A stretch of 64,000 nucleotides of DNA, from the NCBI GenBank assembly GCA_037481935.1, contig JBBFKQ010000006.1, positions 1 to 64,000 on the forward strand. Direction: 5' to 3'. Below are positions 27,096-34,884 of the stretch, one piece after another (the stretch's first letter is position 1; the number at the start of each line of letters is the position of its first letter). The position numbers were made by a program, and so were the translations under genes. The notes beneath the pieces were generated by a model. The model saw only the letters and a program-made list of their open reading frames with translations, did no database searches and had not been told where the DNA came from. Origin of the DNA: Aquificaceae bacterium. GTDB lineage: Bacteria; Aquificota; Aquificia; Aquificales; Aquificaceae.

Positions 27096-27590
27096 ATGAA
27101 GACCATAAGCAAAGAAGAGTTAAGAGAACTCTACGAAAAGGACTTCCCCCTGTGGGCTCAGATAAACCTTGAACTTCTGAAGGAAAAAGCCTTTGAGCTC
27201 GTGGACTGGGAGAACCTGCTGGAGGAGATAGAGGACATGGCTCAGAAGCACCTTGATAGTTGCATAAGTCAGCTGGCAAGAATTCTTGAGCATATGTATA
27301 AATGGGACCATTTTAGAGAGCTGGCAGGTGGACAGACTGCAGGAAAGGGATGGATAAAAAGCGTGGAAAATGCAAGAGATGAGATTGAAACCATTCTGGA
27401 AGAATACCCAAGCCTGAAGAAGAAAATACCTCAGGAGATAGAAAGGGCGTGGAGGCGTGCCAGAAAAAACCTGAGAGTGTGGCTCAGAAACAATGACTAC
27501 GACCCTGAAAAATTCCGCATTCCAGAGAAGTGCCCCTATACCTACGATATGGCAATGAATAGAAACATAGGCGAGGTTATAAGCTCATGA
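27096..27590 (+). CDS. DUF29 protein, copy 1
   Basis: 164-residue DUF29 family protein of unknown function, with the family's 'YEKDFPLWAQ', 'DWENLLEEIEDM', 'LARILEHMYKWDH' and 'CPYTYDMAM' blocks. It is all-helical in appearance, with no signal peptide. It is the first of two tandem copies; the 5' ~145 nt are almost identical in nucleotides to copy 2, and the rest diverges. It starts 6 nt after sbcC. Confidence 0.88.
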   Translation: MKTISKEELRELYEKDFPLWAQINLELLKEKAFELVDWENLLEEIEDMAQKHLDSCISQLARILEHMYKWDHFRELAGGQTAGKGWIKSVENARDEIETILEEYPSLKKKIPQEIERAWRRARKNLRVWLRNNDYDPEKFRIPEKCPYTYDMAMNRNIGEVISS

Positions 27591-28075
27591 AAACCCTGAG
27601 CAAAGAAGAGTTAAGAGAACTCTACGAAAAGGACTTCCCCCTGTGGGCGCAGATAAACTATGAACTTCTGAGAGAAAGGCTCTACGAGCTCGTGGACTGG
27701 GAGAACCTGCTGGAGGAGATAGAAGATATGGCACGCTCTGACCTGAAAACCTGTATAAGCCAGCTGGCAAGAATACTGGATCACATGTATAAGTGGGACC
27801 ATTTCAGGAGCCTTATTGGTGGAGAGACTGGTGGTATAGGATGGCTCAAGAGTATAAGGTCAGCAAGAAGCAAAATACTTGACGCCTTTGACATGGCACC
27901 CAGTTTGAAGAAGAAACTACCGCTGGGGATTGAGCTGGCATGGGGCTCCGCAAGAAGGAAGATAGAAAACTGGCTCGAAGACAATGGCTATAACCCAGAG
28001 GACTTCCACATTCGCAAAGAGTGTCCCTACACCTATGAAGAAGCCATGACCAGAAACCTGAGAAAGGGGCAATGA
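27587..28075 (+). CDS. DUF29 protein, copy 2
   Basis: 162-residue tandem paralogue of the preceding gene, overlapping it by 4 nt (ATGA). It has the same conserved blocks ('DWENLLEEIEDMA', 'LARILDHMYKWDHF', 'ECPYTYEEAM'). The 5' identity with 3' divergence suggests gene conversion of the 5' part or selection on it. It overlaps the following peptidase gene by ATGA. Confidence 0.88.
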   Translation: MKTLSKEELRELYEKDFPLWAQINYELLRERLYELVDWENLLEEIEDMARSDLKTCISQLARILDHMYKWDHFRSLIGGETGGIGWLKSIRSARSKILDAFDMAPSLKKKLPLGIELAWGSARRKIENWLEDNGYNPEDFHIRKECPYTYEEAMTRNLRKGQ

Positions 28076-29361
28076 AACTATTTTTAATATTTCTGGAGGT
28101 GTTTTTTATGGCTACAGCAGTTTTTGCCGGAGAACTCAAAACCTATAAACTACCTAACGGTGCAAAGCTAATCGTAAACCGCAGGGATGATACAGAAGCG
28201 GTAGCCCTCCATGTGTGGTTCAGGGTAGGCTCTGTATACGAGGACTATCAGCAAAAAGGCATGGCTCACTTTCTTGAGCATATGCTCTTTAACGGCTCAG
28301 AAAAGTATCCTTATGGTCAGATAGACTACATGGTGGAAAGTCTTGGTGGTAATCTGAACGCCGGCACATCAAAGGAATACACCTTCTACCATATAACCAT
28401 AGCCAAGCCCTACTGGAGGCAGGCACTGGATGTGCTTTATCAGCTTACCCAGAAGCCCCTATTACTTGAGGACATGGTAGAAAAGGAAAAGCCTATAGTC
28501 ATAGAAGAGCTCAGGCGCGGCAAAGACAACCCCACAACGGTCCTCTGGGAAGAATTTGAAAAGCTACTTTACAAGGTCTCACCCTATCGCCATCCCATAA
28601 TAGGCTACGAAGAAACCATTCAGAAGTTTACAAGGGATATGCTCCTTGACTTTTACAGAAACTTCTACCAGCCAAGGAACATGTATGTGGTGGTGGTTGG
28701 GGATGTGGAGCCGGAGGAGGTCTATCAGGAGGTGCTCAAAACCTTCGGGAAGGAGGAGGGAAAGCCCGTGCCACGCGTTGAGCTAATCCCTGAGCCAGAA
28801 CAGTTAGAAAGCAGAAGCAAAACCATAAAAGACAGAAGGGTTGAAAAAACCTACTGGCTCATAGGCTGGAGAGTGCCTGCCATAGGCACAAAGGAATACT
28901 ATGCCCTTGTGGTGCTTGACCAGATACTGGGCAACGGCAGGACATCCTTACTTTACAGGGAGCTGAGAGAGAAGGGACTTGTATACAGCATATCCACCGG
29001 AGACTTTGGAAGACCAAGGGATAATATCTTCTTTGTATCTGCAACTCTTGACCAGAATAGGCTTGAGGAAGTCAAGTCAAAGGTGTTTGATTTGATGAAC
29101 TCTTTGAAGGAAAGGTTAACAGAGGAAGAGCTCCAGAAGGCAAAAGAGAGGGTAATAAACTCTGAAGCCTTTGCCCTTGAAAGGGTTGAAAGAGACGCCT
29201 TCTACATAGGCTACTCCCTCACTGTGGTTGGTCTTCTTGACTACTACCTTTATTTTGAGAACAACATAAGAAGCGTGCGAAGAGAGGATGTGCTGAGGGT
29301 TCTGGAAAAGTATATCCTCAGCAAGCCCTATAGCGAAGTTATCATGGTGCCAGAAAGATGA
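28072..29361 (+). CDS. M16 zinc peptidase, catalytic subunit (secreted)
   Basis: Pitrilysin/processing-peptidase family protein of 429 residues. A signal peptide ends near 'VFAG' (about 19). The inverted zinc motif H-x-x-E-H is 'HFLEH' at residues 66-70, and the third ligand is expected in 'VIEELRRGKDNP' (about 143-154). It is probably periplasmic. The following gene encodes the non-catalytic partner, as in heterodimeric M16B peptidases such as YmxG-type or mitochondrial-type pairs. Confidence 0.93.
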   Translation: MKLFLIFLEVFFMATAVFAGELKTYKLPNGAKLIVNRRDDTEAVALHVWFRVGSVYEDYQQKGMAHFLEHMLFNGSEKYPYGQIDYMVESLGGNLNAGTSKEYTFYHITIAKPYWRQALDVLYQLTQKPLLLEDMVEKEKPIVIEELRRGKDNPTTVLWEEFEKLLYKVSPYRHPIIGYEETIQKFTRDMLLDFYRNFYQPRNMYVVVVGDVEPEEVYQEVLKTFGKEEGKPVPRVELIPEPEQLESRSKTIKDRRVEKTYWLIGWRVPAIGTKEYYALVVLDQILGNGRTSLLYRELREKGLVYSISTGDFGRPRDNIFFVSATLDQNRLEEVKSKVFDLMNSLKERLTEEELQKAKERVINSEAFALERVERDAFYIGYSLTVVGLLDYYLYFENNIRSVRREDVLRVLEKYILSKPYSEVIMVPER

Positions 29362-30611
29362 GGTTTATAATACTCTTGCTTTTGCTTTTCAGCTTTTCCT
29401 CTGGAGGTGCAAAGGTGCAGGAATACACTCTTGAGAACGGAGTAAAACTCATAATTAAGGAGACAAAGGGTAGGGGTATAGTGTCTGGAGTTATCTTCAT
29501 AAAGTCGGGAACTCACGGAGAGTATAAGAGGGGTCTTACAAATCTGACTGCCACCCTTCTTACAAAGGGCACAAAAAGCTATGACGCTTACCAAGTCGCC
29601 AGTGCCTTTGAAGACTATGGAGGGAGCATATATGCCTCCACGGGGGATGACTATGTGGAGATAGGCTTTTCCACAAAGGTGGATGGTCTGGAAAAGGGTC
29701 TGAAGGTTATAAAAAGCATGCTTCTTGAGCCCCTCTTTTCTCAGGAGGACCTTGAGAGAGAAAGGCAGAATGCCCTTCAGGCAATAAAGTCAAGAAGAGA
29801 AAGGGGGCATGAGCTTGCCATGGATGCCCTCAGAAGGCTAACCTACAGGGGCTCAAACTATCAGGTGGTTCCGCTTGGACTGGAAGAGGATATCAAAGCC
29901 ATAAGCAGGGAGGATGTGATAAAAAGGTGGCATGAGGTTCTTAAGTCCAGAAATATGGTGGTAGCCCTTGTGGGAGATTTCAAAGGGGAGGAGGTCCTGC
30001 CTCTTCTGAAGGAGGTCTTTTCTGCAATTCCTGAGGGCGCTTACTGGATAAACCCTACAGATGTGCCTATGAAGGAAGACCTTCTTGAGAGGGTAAAAAG
30101 ACCGGGCTCTCAGGCAACCGTTTTCTGTGCCTTTGATGCACCTGAGTTCAGGGGTGAAGAATACTTCGCCTTTAAGGTGCTGGACTCTGTTCTTGGAGAT
30201 GGAATGACTTCAAAGCTCTTTAAAGAGCTCAGGGAGAAAAGGGGCTACGCCTATGCTGTTTACTCTACCTATCCCACTCGCCTTGCCTCCCCAAGGCTCA
30301 TAGCCTACATAGGCACATCCCCGGAAAAAAGAGAGGACGCTCTGAGAGACATGGTGGAAGTGGTCAAAAAGGCGGACATTAAGCCCGAAGACGTGGAACT
30401 GGCAAAAAATAAGATAATCGGCGACTTTTTATTGGCTCATCAGACAAGGGCAAGGCAGGCCTGGTATCTGGGATTTTTTGAGGTGATGGGCTTTGGCTGG
30501 AAAGCGGATGAAGAGTATCCAGAAAGGATAAAGGCTGTTCGCTTTGAAGATGTGCAGAAGCTTAGGGAAAAATACCTTAAAATTCATCACTGCGTGGTGG
30601 TGGAACCCTGA
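29358..30611 (+). CDS. M16 peptidase-like, non-catalytic subunit (secreted)
   Basis: 417 residues with a signal peptide ('MRFIILLLLLFSFSSGG'). The M16 fold is recognisable ('YTLENGVKLIIKET', 'YQVVPLGLEEDIKAISREDVIKRWHEVL', 'VLDSVLGDGMTSKLFKELREKRG'), but where the zinc motif should be the sequence is 'GLTNLTATLLTKGTK', so H-x-x-E-H is missing. It overlaps the catalytic partner by ATGA, so a heterodimer is likely. Confidence 0.9.
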   Translation: MRFIILLLLLFSFSSGGAKVQEYTLENGVKLIIKETKGRGIVSGVIFIKSGTHGEYKRGLTNLTATLLTKGTKSYDAYQVASAFEDYGGSIYASTGDDYVEIGFSTKVDGLEKGLKVIKSMLLEPLFSQEDLERERQNALQAIKSRRERGHELAMDALRRLTYRGSNYQVVPLGLEEDIKAISREDVIKRWHEVLKSRNMVVALVGDFKGEEVLPLLKEVFSAIPEGAYWINPTDVPMKEDLLERVKRPGSQATVFCAFDAPEFRGEEYFAFKVLDSVLGDGMTSKLFKELREKRGYAYAVYSTYPTRLASPRLIAYIGTSPEKREDALRDMVEVVKKADIKPEDVELAKNKIIGDFLLAHQTRARQAWYLGFFEVMGFGWKADEEYPERIKAVRFEDVQKLREKYLKIHHCVVVEP

Positions 30612-30910
30612 TGGCTGACCTTACAAAGGCCGGGCTTGACAGAGGTGACCTGCAGAAAGAGCTTGAACACACTCTCTTATCTGCAAAGATGCTCTACAGG
30701 ACATATTCTGTAAGCATTGATGACCTTACAGAGGAAGAGATGAAAGCTGACTTTGAGGAGTATTCAGACCAGCTGAGCAGAGTTGTTATACCTCTTGTAA
30801 AAAGGGCAGAGGCCTCAAGAGACTCAAAGCTGGTGAGCATGGCCTATGAGCTGAGATACACTTATGAGAAGCTACTTGAGCTTATCCAGCAGAGGTTAAA
30901 TACTTCTTGA
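30611..30910 (+). CDS. Small helical protein (unknown)
   Basis: 99 residues, all-helical and charged, with no signal or membrane segment. The start overlaps the M16 stop (TGATG). The last 29 bp overlap the convergent fliA gene. I do not recognise a family; it ends the long forward operon-like run. Confidence 0.65.
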   Translation: MADLTKAGLDRGDLQKELEHTLLSAKMLYRTYSVSIDDLTEEEMKADFEEYSDQLSRVVIPLVKRAEASRDSKLVSMAYELRYTYEKLLELIQQRLNTS

Positions 30911-31568
30911 GCTTTTCAATGGCACCAGCCTTTATCTGAGAGACCCTTGCCATAGATATTCCCAGCAACCCTGCCACCTCTTTCACTGGCAGTTCTTCAT
31001 AGTAGAGAAGCTGGAGCACCAGTTTTTCTCTTTCATCAAGGCTTTCAACAGCCCTGAGCAACCTCTCCCTCATGTCTCTTTTTATAACAGCCTCCTCAGG
31101 CCCCTCCTCCTTGCTTTCAAAGAGCTCCTCATAGCTTCTGCCCTCCTGAAAGATCTCGTCAAGGCTCAGAAGGTATGAAAAGCTTATAGCCTGCAGGTCT
31201 TCCTTCAATTTTGCTGGACTTTCGCCAAGATACTGTGCCAGGTCCTCGTCGCTCACCTCACCGCCCTTTTCCATACTTAGCTTCTCCATTGCCTCTCTTA
31301 TTGCCTTTTCCTTTGACCTGAGACTTCTGCTGACAAAGTCAAGACTCCTCAGATAATCATACATGGCCCCCTTTATGCGCAACTTCAGGTAGGCAGCCGG
31401 GTTTTTTGTCCTGTCCAGCTTTGGTAGAGCCTCCACGAGAGCCAGCACCCCATATCCTATAAGGTCTCTCACATCCACTGAGGCTGGCAGGTGTCTGTGA
31501 ATTCGGTAGGCTATCTGCTGGATTAGGGGAAGGTAAGACAGCACCAAATCTTTTTCCTCTGAGGTCAT
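30882..31568 (-). CDS. fliA: RNA polymerase sigma factor FliA (sigma-28)
   Basis: 228 residues of the FliA/WhiG group. Region 2 is 'YGVLALVEALPKLDRTKNPAAYLKLRIKGAMYDYLR' (key residues about 38-75, written in parts), region 3 is about 85-125, and the region 4 helix-turn-helix is 'LPVKEVAGLLGISMARVSQIKAGA' (recognition helix about 204-214). It drives late flagellar genes in relatives such as A. aeolicus. No flagellar gene is in the window. TAAAAT lies exactly 6 nt upstream of the ATG. Confidence 0.9.
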   Translation of the reverse strand: MTSEEKDLVLSYLPLIQQIAYRIHRHLPASVDVRDLIGYGVLALVEALPKLDRTKNPAAYLKLRIKGAMYDYLRSLDFVSRSLRSKEKAIREAMEKLSMEKGGEVSDEDLAQYLGESPAKLKEDLQAISFSYLLSLDEIFQEGRSYEELFESKEEGPEEAVIKRDMRERLLRAVESLDEREKLVLQLLYYEELPVKEVAGLLGISMARVSQIKAGAIEKLKKYLTSAG

Positions 31569-31580
31569 GGGAATATTTTA
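31569..31580 (-). promoter_or_regulatory. -10 element with 6-nt gap to the fliA start
   Basis: On the reverse strand TAAAAT (31575-31580) is followed by 6 nt and the fliA ATG. No Shine-Dalgarno is present. It has the same layout as the pheT and cysM starts. Confidence 0.5.
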
Positions 31581-31614
31581 GCGGTTATGAGCCTTATCAG
31601 GGTAGCGCAGAAGA

Positions 31615-31636
31615 TTTAAGTATATATTTACTTAAA
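31615..31636 (+). promoter_or_regulatory. Inverted repeat at the hemerythrin promoter
   Basis: TTTAAGTA (31615-31622) and TACTTAAA (31629-31636) form an 8-bp perfect inverted repeat around TATATT (31623-31628), which could itself be the -10. The Shine-Dalgarno AGGAGG follows at 31643. A dimeric regulator bound here would block RNA polymerase. The regulator is unknown. Confidence 0.55.
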
Positions 31637-31654
31637 AACTCAGGAGGTATGACC

Positions 31655-32047
31655 ATGCTTGAGCTTAAGGACCTGCCAAAAGTTGCCAATGAACTCTTCA
31701 ACACCCTTCACGAGGAGGAGCTGGAGATAATAAGGGAGCTATATTCTGCCTGCGAGAAGGGTAAGAGGGATGAAGTGGACAGACTGATGGATATACTCCT
31801 ATACGATGTGGAAGACCACTTTTCTACAGAGGAAGATTTGATGAAGGAGGCAGAGTTTTTTGCCTATCCAATGCACAAGGCAGAGCATGACAGCATGAGA
31901 AAAGACCTGAAAGCCCTCTACCTCAGCTGGAAATCTTCAGGAGACATGAGGGAGGTGAAAGACTTTATAGAAGAAAGGCTCATACCATGGCTCCTGCTCC
32001 ACATATCCCGCTGGGATTCAGTGACCGCCGTGCACATAGGGGATTAA
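31655..32047 (+). CDS. Hemerythrin-like protein
   Basis: About 130 residues with the non-heme diiron, O2-binding hemerythrin pattern: 'HEEELEIIREL', then 'DHFSTEEDLM' (HF-x3-E), 'YPMHKAEHDSM' (H-x3-H) and 'WLLLHISRWDS' (H-x4-D). It probably senses, stores or delivers oxygen, or handles NO. ATG 31655 is preferred because the upstream ATG 31649 abuts the AGGAGG with no spacing. The last 30 bp overlap the convergent CPBP protease gene. Confidence 0.88.
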   Translation: MLELKDLPKVANELFNTLHEEELEIIRELYSACEKGKRDEVDRLMDILLYDVEDHFSTEEDLMKEAEFFAYPMHKAEHDSMRKDLKALYLSWKSSGDMREVKDFIEERLIPWLLLHISRWDSVTAVHIGD

Positions 32048-32503
32048 AAAGCTCAGCCACAGCACATTGCTGGCAAGGTGAAGAAGGAATGCAAAGCCCA
32101 GAGATCTTGTCTTCTGGTATACGTATCCATAAAAGAGTGAAGGGAAAAAGGTAAGCACTGACCAGATGTCTGTGTAGAGAATAATGTGTGGAAGGGCAAA
32201 AAGAACTGAAACTGCAAGGTTTGAAAACCTCTGCATAAGATAGGCTCTGAAGAAAAGCTCTTCTGCAAAAGCCTGAAGAGCAAGGCTGAAAAAACCCTGA
32301 GGGTAAAGAATATACAGAAATGGCAGTAAAAGAAGACTTGCATTCCACCTACTCCTCAGTCCAAACCTTTCAGAGGGCAGAAAGGCAAGGGGAAGGAGAA
32401 GAAGGGCGGTGCTCAGGTTTGGGAAACCGTATAACCTGTGAAGGGTCAGGTTTATAAGAAGAAGTCCATAAAGTAAAAGCTCAGTAGACCCTTTTATAGA
32501 CAA
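32018..32503 (-). CDS. CPBP-family intramembrane glutamic protease, candidate sorting protease
   Basis: 161-residue polytopic membrane protein with the CPBP/Abi motifs: E81-E82-x3-R86 ('EELFFR'), H106 ('LFALPH') and H142-x3-N146 ('HLASN'), in hydrophobic segments. The fold is that of Rce1 and of the myxosortases that process MYXO-CTERM-type tails. It overlaps gspK by 23 bp at the end of the gspE-L-M-K run, so it is made together with secretion proteins. Two window proteins carry a Cys-containing C-terminal signal of the type such proteases cut (see findings). Other CPBP roles, such as prenyl-protein processing or immunity-type functions, remain possible. Confidence 0.78.
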   Translation of the reverse strand: MSIKGSTELLLYGLLLINLTLHRLYGFPNLSTALLLLPLAFLPSERFGLRSRWNASLLLLPFLYILYPQGFFSLALQAFAEELFFRAYLMQRFSNLAVSVLFALPHIILYTDIWSVLTFFPSLFYGYVYQKTRSLGFAFLLHLASNVLWLSFLIPYVHGGH

Positions 32504-33329
32504 TCCTCCCCTCCTGCCTGTCGTAGATGGCAGAAAAGCTCACGCTGTAGCCACCGCTTTTGAGGTCCATAACTATGTGAAAAAACCTGCTTTTTGTATC
32601 TATGTAGTTTTTCATCCTGTAAAGCATGTCAAAGGTAAAGCCTTCCACGAGCACCAGGTCTTCTGGTCTTTTGAAGGACTCTTTAGCTCTTCTTTCCATT
32701 ATCCTGCTTGCAAGGGTCTGGTCTATGCGAGGGTCAAGGGCAGTAAGGACCTGAAGGGGTGCGGTGTTTACGTTTACCCTTCCAGAAGAGAAGGTGGTGG
32801 TCAAGCTCCATAGCCCCGGGTAGAAGCTGTTTCCTACTGTCTTGCCCTGCAGGTCTTCTGGCTTGAAGCCCACATAAAGGAGCTCTTCCTTTGAACTCAG
32901 GGGTGCCCTCTTTATGGGATACTGGCTGTCAAAGCTACCATCCTTCTTACCAATCCATATAAGGAGCCTGTCCAAATACTGGGGGTCAATTCTGAGGGAG
33001 GAAAAGAGATGCCTGAAAAGCTCTGGGTTTTCGCCTGCGGTGTTGAGGTTTATGAACCTATCCTCGTCGTAGATGCTTATGGTCAGCTCTCCCTTCTCCG
33101 TTTTGAAGCTTATGGGGAAGGCCCATCTTTCCTGCAGATGGTCCACAGAAGGGTCATCAGACCTTATTATAGCGAGGGCAAGGGGCAGAGCAGATTTAAA
33201 GACATAAAGAGCCTGAGTGCGTGCATAGACCTGCTGGACTGCAATCTGAGTGCTCCTGACTGTGCTGTAGAGGTCAAGAACAAGGACGCTGGCGCTGATA
33301 AAAAGTATGAGGGCAAGAACAACTGTCAT
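32481..33329 (-). CDS. gspK: Type II secretion minor pseudopilin GspK
   Basis: 282 residues. After an N-terminal hydrophobic helix ('VVLALILFISASVLVLDLY'), it has the GspK body: 'INLNTAGENPELFRHLF' (SAM-like alpha domain, about 92-108) and 'GRVNVNTAPLQVLTALDPRID' (about 183). GspK caps the pseudopilus tip. Oddly, the N-terminus is MTVVLA with no basic leader and no G/F prepilin cleavage site; in frame upstream there are only four codons before a stop. It overlaps gspM by 4 bp and the protease by 23 bp. Confidence 0.88.
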   Translation of the reverse strand: MTVVLALILFISASVLVLDLYSTVRSTQIAVQQVYARTQALYVFKSALPLALAIIRSDDPSVDHLQERWAFPISFKTEKGELTISIYDEDRFINLNTAGENPELFRHLFSSLRIDPQYLDRLLIWIGKKDGSFDSQYPIKRAPLSSKEELLYVGFKPEDLQGKTVGNSFYPGLWSLTTTFSSGRVNVNTAPLQVLTALDPRIDQTLASRIMERRAKESFKRPEDLVLVEGFTFDMLYRMKNYIDTKSRFFHIVMDLKSGGYSVSFSAIYDRQEGRIVYKRVY

Positions 33330-33718
33330 CTTATGGTCATATCAACCTCATAAATTCCCTGACCAGTGTTGTCCACAGACCTGAGCTTGAGTATTTCCAC
33401 ACCCGAATTTTCCAGAGAATACACAAGCCTTGGCAAGTTCTCACCTCTCAGGTTTCTCGCCTTTACTTCATAGCCCACATCCACCTGTTTGAAAGAAACA
33501 AAGTCTGCACCCACTTCTGATAGCTTCTGACGGACAAAGTTTTCGTCAATATTAGCCTTTTGACGGGTCTGGTAGTTTTTCAAAAGTAGCATAACCTCCT
33601 TATACCTCAAATACTCAGCATAGTAGCCGTCCCTTAGCCTGTAGTAGCGGTCAAGGAGAAGGGCAAGCAGGACAAGCGTCAGCAAGAAGAATATGAGGTT
33701 TAGCCTGCTCATACTCAT
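33326..33718 (-). CDS. gspM: GspM-like assembly protein
   Basis: 130 residues: an N-terminal transmembrane helix (about 6-23), a short coiled coil and a ferredoxin-like fold ending 'SLENSGVEILKLRSV..GQGIYEVDMTI', as in GspM/PilO. It bridges GspL and the pseudopilus platform. It overlaps gspL and gspK by 4 bp each. The family assignment rests on topology and position. Confidence 0.75.
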   Translation of the reverse strand: MSMSRLNLIFFLLTLVLLALLLDRYYRLRDGYYAEYLRYKEVMLLLKNYQTRQKANIDENFVRQKLSEVGADFVSFKQVDVGYEVKARNLRGENLPRLVYSLENSGVEILKLRSVDNTGQGIYEVDMTIR

Positions 33719-34872
33719 GGCACTCTCAGCTCAAATTCTACCTTTCCAGTGGGTGTTTCCTTTATTGACTGCAGTTTAAGACCCTCAAGGGTATTCCTGT
33801 CTGCCTCACCTTTTATGGTGAGCCTTCCATCCGCATACTCAAAGCTGTATAGCTTCATGCCCGGTCTGAGACTCTCCTGAGCCCTTGAGAAGAGCTTTGT
33901 AAGCCTGTATTCTTCACCGGTAGATACCTTTGCCCGGACCTGCTCCTGAAGGGAAACTATGGGCTCTCTTGGAAATAGCTTTTTGAACTCAGTCCTCTGA
34001 GCATCTCTCAGGGTCTCCACCGAGTAGACCCTGTGCATGGCAAACAGGCTAAGCATAAAAGCTATACCCATACCTGCGCCCACATAGGCCAGTCTTTTCA
34101 TGCCCTGGGGTGTCAGCTCCCTCTGGACAAAGTCCGGGTATGAGTTTTTTAAAACTTCCCTTAGACATGCTCCGAGACAGACTGCATATTCTGGCTCACA
34201 ATGCCTCAGTTCCAGAGCCTCAGGGAAAAGACCTCTCAGCCCCCTTAGCCTTGAGCCTCCACCCGTAAGAAGCACCCTTTTGCCTTCAAAGTTGTAGCCA
34301 GAGAGTTCAAGGATTTCCTTAACTGCTTCTTCCACCTCTCTGAGGGTAATGCCTTCAAGCCTTTTGAGCCTTTCCCCTTCTTCATGGGATATACCTCTGA
34401 CCTCTGAGAGCTTACGGCTTATGTAGTCTCCACCCCTCATCACAACCCTGAAGGACTGAAGCACACTATCCCTAAGTTCTACAAAGACCGTCTTCCTCCT
34501 GCCCCAGTCTATGACAAAAATCTCGTCGCCGTAGAGACTTCCAAGTCTTGCAAGGGCAAAGGGTTCAAGCTCAATGGCTTCACAGTCCTCACAGCTTCTG
34601 CAGAGAGCAAGATAAGCCCTGCCCTCGGAGAGTCTTATATCGTGTCTGCTTTCCGGAAACTTTTCCCTTGCGTAATTCTTAAGTTCAGAGAGCTTTGTCT
34701 TTTTATCTTCCTGAGTATAACTTTCAACCTTTATGAAAACCCTGTCAGATGGCACACAACAAAGAACTCTTCCAGACTTTTGAGAGGTCCTCCACTCTTT
34801 TGAAAGCGAGCTATATTCAATGCTTAAACTCTTCTCTCCATCCTTTGCGGTTACAACTTTTTTAAGCATCAC
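33715..34872 (-). CDS. gspL: GspL-like protein (PilM/PilN fusion architecture)
   Basis: 385 residues: a cytoplasmic actin-like region (about 1-250) with 'FVIDWGRRKTVFVEL' and 'KRVLLTGGGSRLRGL' nucleotide-site-like motifs, one transmembrane helix (about 262-280, 'VGAGMGIAFMLSLFAMHRV'), and a periplasmic domain. It couples the GspE ATPase to the inner-membrane platform. It lies 12 nt after gspE and overlaps gspM by 4 bp. Confidence 0.83.
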   Translation of the reverse strand: MMLKKVVTAKDGEKSLSIEYSSLSKEWRTSQKSGRVLCCVPSDRVFIKVESYTQEDKKTKLSELKNYAREKFPESRHDIRLSEGRAYLALCRSCEDCEAIELEPFALARLGSLYGDEIFVIDWGRRKTVFVELRDSVLQSFRVVMRGGDYISRKLSEVRGISHEEGERLKRLEGITLREVEEAVKEILELSGYNFEGKRVLLTGGGSRLRGLRGLFPEALELRHCEPEYAVCLGACLREVLKNSYPDFVQRELTPQGMKRLAYVGAGMGIAFMLSLFAMHRVYSVETLRDAQRTEFKKLFPREPIVSLQEQVRAKVSTGEEYRLTKLFSRAQESLRPGMKLYSFEYADGRLTIKGEADRNTLEGLKLQSIKETPTGKVEFELRVP

Positions 34873-34884
34873 TTCAACCCTACA

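Noticed and set aside
27096-28075. Repeated 5' sequence as a CRISPR or insertion-sequence repeat
   Set aside because: Both copies are in frame within homologous DUF29 genes; this is a gene duplication.
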